Below are positions 47,928-53,704 of a stretch of DNA of 53,704 bases, in pieces. The position numbers and the translations under genes were made by a program. The stretch spans positions 2,040-55,743 of the forward strand of contig WQSW01000008.1 in the NCBI GenBank assembly GCA_009787695.1, given 5' to 3'. The first letter of the stretch is position 1. Every line of letters begins with the position of its first letter. The DNA is from Treponema sp. Lineage in GTDB: Bacteria > Spirochaetota > Spirochaetia > Treponematales > Breznakiellaceae. The notes beneath the pieces are model-generated. The model was not told the origin of the DNA. It did not search any database and saw only the letters and a program-made list of their open reading frames with translations.

Positions 47928-50708
47928 GTGAAACAAAAATCAATATTTCTCAAAATAAGAAAATATACAGGGCTTATTGTTGCTATCGTAGTAGTATCGT
48001 TTACTGCGATTATGGGAGTAGGATTGTATGTCTTAAGAGAAAATGTAGTAAGTACAAGCACATTTTTGGGACGCACAGCAGTAACCGAAGCAAAACATGC
48101 AATGTTAAAACATATTAAAGACTATGATTCTATCGAAGCAGAGGAAATAATAACTACAACATTTGATATAGAACAAGATATTAATAATTTAACAAAATCA
48201 ATAATAGAAGCTATTAATTTAGTGTTTGTTACTATTATTATAATTTCGCTGATCGTAATCGGTATTGTTATTATTTCTGTCTATTTTATTTCCAAACGGC
48301 TTGCAAAAAGCATAACACAGCCTATTCAGAAATTAACAGACGGTGCAGAATTAATTAGCAGCGGAAAGATAGATCATATTTTAGAAGTTAATACCGGAAA
48401 CGAAATGGATAAACTGGCAGCAACTTTTAATACAATGATCTTAAGTTTAAAAGAATTGTCTGCCGAAAAAAATAAAGCGGTTGAAGAAAAAGAATCGTTG
48501 GTTATCTTTGAAAATATATTAAACGGATTAGATGTAATGATATACATTACAGATCCTAAAACAAGTAAGATTCTCTTTATGAATAAAAATATGAGAATAC
48601 ATTACAACATAACAGGTGATTGTGTCGGAGAATTATGTTATGAAATTTTACAAAAAGATTTTACCGAAAGATGCAGTTTCTGTCCTTGTTTTAAATTGGA
48701 TATAGACCCTTATAGAGCGATCATATGGGAAGAACACAGCTCCTTAACAAAACGTATTTACCGGAATATAGACAGATATATAAGATGGCCTAACGGACAG
48801 ATGGTTCATATGCAGAATTCTGTTGATATGACAGAACTAATAGAAGCAAAAGAATATGCTGAACAATCAAGCCGTTATAAAAGCGCGTTTTTAGCAACAA
48901 TGAGCCATGAGATTCGCACTCCCATGAACTCTATACTTGGCATTGCAGAAATACAATTACAAAATACAAATCTTTCCGAAGAAGCAGAAGAAGCGTTCGA
49001 AAAAATACATGAATCCGGTGATATGCTGCTTAACATTATTAACGACATCCTCGATCTTTCAAAAATTGAAGCAGGTAAAATGGAATTGACTGTTGCCAAG
49101 TATGATATTCCCAGCTTGATTAATGATACAGCGCAATTAAATTGTTTGCGTTATGAAAGCAAAGCGATACTTTTTAATCTTCAGGTAGAAGAAAACACGC
49201 CTCTTGAATTATACGGCGACGAACTTCGTATCAAACAAGTTTTGAATAACGTACTTTCCAATGCATTTAAATATACGGAAGAAGGAGAAATTGTTTTTAC
49301 AGTTTTCTCTGAACCTGCAGACTTAAATAGTTCGGATAACGATGATGAAATAACAATTGTTTTTTGCATAAGCGATACCGGCAGAGGTATGACGCAAGAT
49401 CAAATAGATCAATTATTTGATGAATATTCGCGTTTTAACACAGAAGCAAACAGAACAACAGAGGGCGCCGGATTAGGAATGAACATTGCAAAACGCCTGA
49501 TTGATTCGATGGACGGAAGCATTACTGTAGAAAGCGAATGTGAAAAAGGTTCTGTGTTCACTGTGCGTATACCGCAAAAAAAAGCAAGCGATGATGTATG
49601 CGGAAAAGAATTGATTGAAAAATTAAAAAATTTCCGTTATCAAAAATCATCGATAACAAAAAAGACGCAGTTCTTGCGTGAATATATGCCGTATGGCAGT
49701 GTTTTTGTAGTAGACGATGTAGAATCAAATATTTATGTTATTAAGGGAATGTTGCTGCCGTATGGTTTAAAAATAGATGTAGTAAGAAATGCGTTTGATG
49801 CAATTGATAAAATTAAAGCCGGCAGCGAATACGATATTATTTTTATGGATCACATGATGCCGAAAATGGACGGAATGGAGGCTACAAAAATAATACGCAA
49901 AATGGGTTATAAACATGCTATTGTTGCATTGACAGCGAACGCTTTATTAGGACGGGCAGAAATGTTTCTGCAAAACGGTTTTGACGGTTTTATTTCAAAG
50001 CCGATAGATTCACGGGAATTAAATCTATTGTTAAACGAGTTTATAAAAAATAAAAAACCGCCCGAAGTAGTAGAAGCGGCACGTCAGGAACAAAGAGAAA
50101 AACAAAATAAAAATATCGTTGTACAGCATACGAATGCTTTTGAAAAAGAGGCATTTTTTATTCAAGATGCAGAGAATGTGCTTCTTGTGCTGGAAGGTTT
50201 CGGCGATAAATTACTTGAGCTTGATAATAAAGAATTAAAATCCTATATAACCGCTGTTCATGGAATGAAAAGCGCTCTGGCAAATATTGGTGAAAAAGAT
50301 TTATCCGACGTTGCACTTAAATTAGAAAAAGAGGGAGAGAAAAATAATTTAAAATATCTTTCAACGGAAACTCCCGGTTTTATTAATGCACTGAAAGGAT
50401 TGATAGAAAAATACAGAATTGTTGATGATGAAGAAGAACACATTATAGAAATATCCAGCGAGGACGCTGTTTATTTACGTGAAAGATTAACTCAAATAAA
50501 AACAGCTTGCCAATCATTTGATAAAAACGGCGCAAAAGCAGCATTGGAAGATTTAAAAAAGAAAGAATGGCCCAAGCACATAAATGGCGTTATTCATAAC
50601 ATAGCAATGCATATTTTGCACAGCGCATTCAAAAAAGCTGCCGCTCTTGCAGAAAATTTTACATCAAGGGCTTCTCCTATTCGCGGGCATCATCAGGACG
50701 GCTGGTAA
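47928..50708 (+). CDS. Hybrid sensor histidine kinase: two TM, HAMP, Cys-rich PAS, HisKA, HATPase, REC, HPt
   Basis: GTG start; HAMP 'RLAKSITQPIQKLTDGAELISSG'; 'SHEIRTPMNSILG', 'FMDHMMPKMDG', 'HGMKSALANIG'. Confidence 0.93.
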   Translation: MKQKSIFLKIRKYTGLIVAIVVVSFTAIMGVGLYVLRENVVSTSTFLGRTAVTEAKHAMLKHIKDYDSIEAEEIITTTFDIEQDINNLTKSIIEAINLVFVTIIIISLIVIGIVIISVYFISKRLAKSITQPIQKLTDGAELISSGKIDHILEVNTGNEMDKLAATFNTMILSLKELSAEKNKAVEEKESLVIFENILNGLDVMIYITDPKTSKILFMNKNMRIHYNITGDCVGELCYEILQKDFTERCSFCPCFKLDIDPYRAIIWEEHSSLTKRIYRNIDRYIRWPNGQMVHMQNSVDMTELIEAKEYAEQSSRYKSAFLATMSHEIRTPMNSILGIAEIQLQNTNLSEEAEEAFEKIHESGDMLLNIINDILDLSKIEAGKMELTVAKYDIPSLINDTAQLNCLRYESKAILFNLQVEENTPLELYGDELRIKQVLNNVLSNAFKYTEEGEIVFTVFSEPADLNSSDNDDEITIVFCISDTGRGMTQDQIDQLFDEYSRFNTEANRTTEGAGLGMNIAKRLIDSMDGSITVESECEKGSVFTVRIPQKKASDDVCGKELIEKLKNFRYQKSSITKKTQFLREYMPYGSVFVVDDVESNIYVIKGMLLPYGLKIDVVRNAFDAIDKIKAGSEYDIIFMDHMMPKMDGMEATKIIRKMGYKHAIVALTANALLGRAEMFLQNGFDGFISKPIDSRELNLLLNEFIKNKKPPEVVEAARQEQREKQNKNIVVQHTNAFEKEAFFIQDAENVLLVLEGFGDKLLELDNKELKSYITAVHGMKSALANIGEKDLSDVALKLEKEGEKNNLKYLSTETPGFINALKGLIEKYRIVDDEEEHIIEISSEDAVYLRERLTQIKTACQSFDKNGAKAALEDLKKKEWPKHINGVIHNIAMHILHSAFKKAAALAENFTSRASPIRGHHQDGW

Positions 50709-50711
50709 AAT

Positions 50712-52910
50712 TTATTTTTCAAAAATAGATTTTTTAATTCTGCGTAAGAGGCTGATTTTAGCAAGCGGTATTCGTAAAAGTTCTTTTTGTTTTCCGTCGT
50801 TTTCTCCGTCCGGAACAACAATCAAGAAAAGTTCATTTCCTTCTTTCTCAAGAGCTTTTGGTATTCCAAATATTTTTTCTTCGTCCGTTTTGCTTCCTGC
50901 TTCTTGCTTCGCGGCACCGGAAGTGTCGTTTTTTCGAGGCCAAATAATCTCAACAGGAGATTTTTGAATTATCGCTTGTTTTGCAATATTTTGTTTTCCC
51001 GAATAATCCATGTGCCGCGCTTCAATTTTCTCGTAACGGATATCCGTTTCTTTTAACTGCATTTCGCAAACTACAAGCCGTCTGTCTATCCTTGCGGAAA
51101 GTTCTTTTCTTTCAGAATCACTTATTGGTAATTTTTTTAATATAGCGTGAAATTCCGCCCCCGCAGTTTTTGCTGCGCCCGATGCTTTAGCTGTACCTGT
51201 TGTATTTGCTGTTTCATCAGTTAGGAAAATATCTTTAATTGAAATAATAGAAGGCGAAGGGAAATTTTTAAATGATGATGTAAAAAGAGAATTTGCTTCA
51301 TTGTTCCGTATAAAAACAGTTTTCTGTTTACGCTGTTTTAACTGTGCAATAATATCAATGCCTGCATTACGAAGCGCTTCTGCCGCATTTTCATTTGAGC
51401 TTTCGTCAAGTAAATATAAACCGGGCGCTAATGTTTCAATAATAAGTTCAGAAAGAGGCATTGTCTCTGTTAAATAACGGTGTTCCTCTGAAAGTTTTAA
51501 AATAACACCTTTTTTTAATGAAACTTCTCCGTATCGTTTTTCCCAATCTTTTAAATTCCAGATTAAAGTTTCATCTGCTTTCTTGCAGGATAACTTATTT
51601 AATAACGAAATAATTTCTTCTGAGTTAATATTGTTGTTAAATGCGCGGAGAACTGAATCTCTGTCTAGTTCAAATCTGGAAATTGTGCCGTATTCTTTAA
51701 TATTCATAAAAGAAGAAAGACTGATTGCATCACAAAAACTAATTTCCGGATAGACCAGAATTGAAATATTAGAATCAAATGCTATCAATGCTTTTTCATT
51801 ATCATGTTCAGCGTGTTTTTTTTCTTGAGTGTTTGCAATGGAAAATATTTTTTTGCCTTTTTCTGCATTCGGCGTTGTGTTTATAATCAAACCTGTATGT
51901 TCCATTGCCTCAGCCAGTGCGGATGAATTAATGTTAAATCCATTGCGCGTATCTAAAGCGGTTTGCGTTTTAATAATTTCTAATATTTTTTTTAGAGTTG
52001 ATTCAGGATATTGATAATCTGTTTTTAATGTATCAATGAAACTGTGAATCCAATTAATTATTTCTCTGATTTTATTTTTATAAAGAGGCGGTAATATCTG
52101 TGTATGATTTACAGAATAAAGTGAATAACTCTCTTTATAAATTGCCAATGATGCTGCGTAATATTCTTTTCTTTCGCGTATTGATAATGAATTAAATTCG
52201 TTCAAATGTTTCATATCGCAGACTAAATTTTCATTATCAATGTAAAATAAACCTAAAACAAGCAAACCGCCTATGATATTGTTTAAGTTAATTTCCTGAA
52301 AGCAAGTTTTACCGGCTTCTATTACACGTTTTCTGATACCTTCCGCTTTATAAAAAGGCTGCCACTGAGATGCGAAAGATAAAATTCCTGCTAAGACAAG
52401 ATCGTTAAAAATTATTTTGGTGCTGCATAATAATTCTTTTTCCGCAGATGAATTAAAAAAAGGGAAGAGCATAGAAGTGTTTTTTGTAAAAGGAAAAAGA
52501 ACAGTTTTTAAAACGGGATTTAATGCAAGACGGTTACAAACAGGGTTAGATTTATCTTCGATAAAACGATAAATTAAAAAGCGCTCTTCCATATTTACAA
52601 TTAAATCCTGAAGTTCAGCATTGCTGAAATCATTAGAGAAAAAGTTTTCCAGTTGTCCGGGAGAAGGTTCGCCGAAAAGTGCAACAGCAGTTATTATTTT
52701 TGAATCATTTTCATCGATGTAAGCAGAAATTGTTTTTTGTATATCTTCGCGTAACAAGAAGTGTTCAAGGTCATTTAAAAGCTGTTGTTTATTAAAAGGT
52801 GTTTTTATTTTTCCGAAAACACTGCGTAATAATTCAAAGAAAGAATTATCCGGCATTGAAATACATGCGGATTTCCAAAAACTTACAGGACGGAAAACTT
52901 TATCTTTCAT
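50712..52910 (-). CDS. Helicase-associated protein (helicase XPB/Ssl2 N-terminal-like, partner of downstream-numbered helicase)
   Basis: 732 aa, overlaps the helicase 3' end by ATGA-type junction (52907/52910); helical N-terminus, 'ISILVYPEISFCDAISLSSFMNIKEYGTISRFELDRDSVLRAF' typical of helicase-associated domains. Confidence 0.65.
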   Translation of the reverse strand: MKDKVFRPVSFWKSACISMPDNSFFELLRSVFGKIKTPFNKQQLLNDLEHFLLREDIQKTISAYIDENDSKIITAVALFGEPSPGQLENFFSNDFSNAELQDLIVNMEERFLIYRFIEDKSNPVCNRLALNPVLKTVLFPFTKNTSMLFPFFNSSAEKELLCSTKIIFNDLVLAGILSFASQWQPFYKAEGIRKRVIEAGKTCFQEINLNNIIGGLLVLGLFYIDNENLVCDMKHLNEFNSLSIRERKEYYAASLAIYKESYSLYSVNHTQILPPLYKNKIREIINWIHSFIDTLKTDYQYPESTLKKILEIIKTQTALDTRNGFNINSSALAEAMEHTGLIINTTPNAEKGKKIFSIANTQEKKHAEHDNEKALIAFDSNISILVYPEISFCDAISLSSFMNIKEYGTISRFELDRDSVLRAFNNNINSEEIISLLNKLSCKKADETLIWNLKDWEKRYGEVSLKKGVILKLSEEHRYLTETMPLSELIIETLAPGLYLLDESSNENAAEALRNAGIDIIAQLKQRKQKTVFIRNNEANSLFTSSFKNFPSPSIISIKDIFLTDETANTTGTAKASGAAKTAGAEFHAILKKLPISDSERKELSARIDRRLVVCEMQLKETDIRYEKIEARHMDYSGKQNIAKQAIIQKSPVEIIWPRKNDTSGAAKQEAGSKTDEEKIFGIPKALEKEGNELFLIVVPDGENDGKQKELLRIPLAKISLLRRIKKSIFEK

Positions 52911-53704
52911 TTATCTGCCGCCCATCTTTGAATAGTATATTTATAACCTTGTTCTGTTAAAAACTTTTGACGGTTAGCCGCAAATTCTTCTTCTGCGGTG
53001 TAACCTGAAACTAACGAAAAAAACCATGCGTTTCGCCCTTTGGGTCTTAGAATCCTTCCAAGCCTTTGCGCTTCTTCTTGTCTTGATCCGAAAGAACCTG
53101 AAACCTGAACAGCCATGCTGGCATCAGGAAGATCAATTGCAAAATTCGCTACTTTAGAAACTACAATGACGCGAACTTCTTTTTGTTTGAAACTTTTATA
53201 AATACGTTCTCTTTCTGCGTTCGGAGTTTTTCCTGTAATGATAGGCGCATTAAGAAGTTTAGAAAGTGAATTTAACTGTGTAAGATATTGACCAATAATT
53301 AAAATTTGATCTTCAGGATGATTTTCTATTAATTGCAAAACAACATTTTCTTTTAATGGATTTTCTGCGGCTATCCTGTATTTGTCTCTTATTTTTGCAG
53401 TTGCATAAGGAATTTTTAATTGCTGAGGTAAATCCAGTCTAATCTCTGTACAAATTGCTTCCGCAATCCAACCTTGAGTTTCAAGATTTTTCCAAGGTAC
53501 ATCATATCGTTTAGGACCGACAAGACTGAAAACCGCATCTTCTTCTCTGTCTTCGCGGATTAAAGTCGCTGTCAATCCAAGCCTTCTGATTGCCTGAAGT
53601 TCTGCTGTTACGCGAAATACAGGAGCAGGCAGCAGATGAACTTCATCATAAATGACAAGCCCCCACGCTCTTTCACGAAATAATCTGAAGTGAGGAAATT
53701 CTCC
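52907..53704 (-). CDS. DEAD/DEAH-box helicase, bacterial XPB/ERCC3 type (N-terminal part outside window)
   Basis: Reading through the track start to the edge gives GEFPHFRLFRERAWGLVIYDEVHLLPAPVFRVTAELQAIRRLGLTATLIRED; helicase C motifs 'SKVANFAIDLPDASMAVQVSGSFGSRQEEAQRLGRILRPK'. Confidence 0.93.
   Translation of the reverse strand, partial: GEFPHFRLFRERAWGLVIYDEVHLLPAPVFRVTAELQAIRRLGLTATLIREDREEDAVFSLVGPKRYDVPWKNLETQGWIAEAICTEIRLDLPQQLKIPYATAKIRDKYRIAAENPLKENVVLQLIENHPEDQILIIGQYLTQLNSLSKLLNAPIITGKTPNAERERIYKSFKQKEVRVIVVSKVANFAIDLPDASMAVQVSGSFGSRQEEAQRLGRILRPKGRNAWFFSLVSGYTAEEEFAANRQKFLTEQGYKYTIQRWAADK

Noticed and set aside
49564-49592. A8 homopolymers in kinase genes (about 47786 and 49576) as phase-variation or slippage sites
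   Set aside because: Short A runs are expected in AT-rich Lys/Asn-rich coding sequence; no supporting context, unlike G10 or the rnpA A7.

Overview
53.7-kb window that reads as the chromosome of a host-associated spirochaete, most likely Treponema-like. This is inferred from gene content and style, not from a database match. It is mostly housekeeping genes with accessory islands. Left part: CorA C-terminus, PflA-like radical SAM protein, DJ-1/PfpI, DksA/TraR, DAG kinase, LeuS, a signal-peptide-less GH10 glycosidase, Nif3, LspA, Aat, and an rpmH-(rnpA)-yidD-yidC-jag cluster without dnaA. Middle: DHH phosphoesterase, HD-domain protein, GlyA, an XRE regulator divergent from a lipoprotein/repeat-rich surface-protein operon, UvrB, a Phd/YefM antitoxin with a ParE/RelE-like remnant, small secreted/lipoprotein genes, and a spirochaete-style two-gene locus encoding a membrane sensor-like protein with a very acidic tail and four GLL motifs. 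Right part: LysM-M23 peptidase, DUF151 nuclease-UVR, polyprenyl synthetase, RlmE, REC-HD-GYP, three tandem paralogous hybrid histidine kinases, and a bacterial XPB-type helicase with its partner ORF, truncated at the window edge. Items most worth following up: (1) rnpA has no ATG/GTG/TTG start in frame upstream of its conserved N-terminus and sits next to an A7 run and a hairpin; (2) an in-frame G10 tract in an outer-membrane-type gene, a phase-variation candidate; (3) the acidic/GLL-motif membrane protein locus; (4) the triple hybrid-kinase/HD-GYP array; (5) the 90-bp tandem repeats in the large surface protein. I saw no tRNA, rRNA, CRISPR or transposase.
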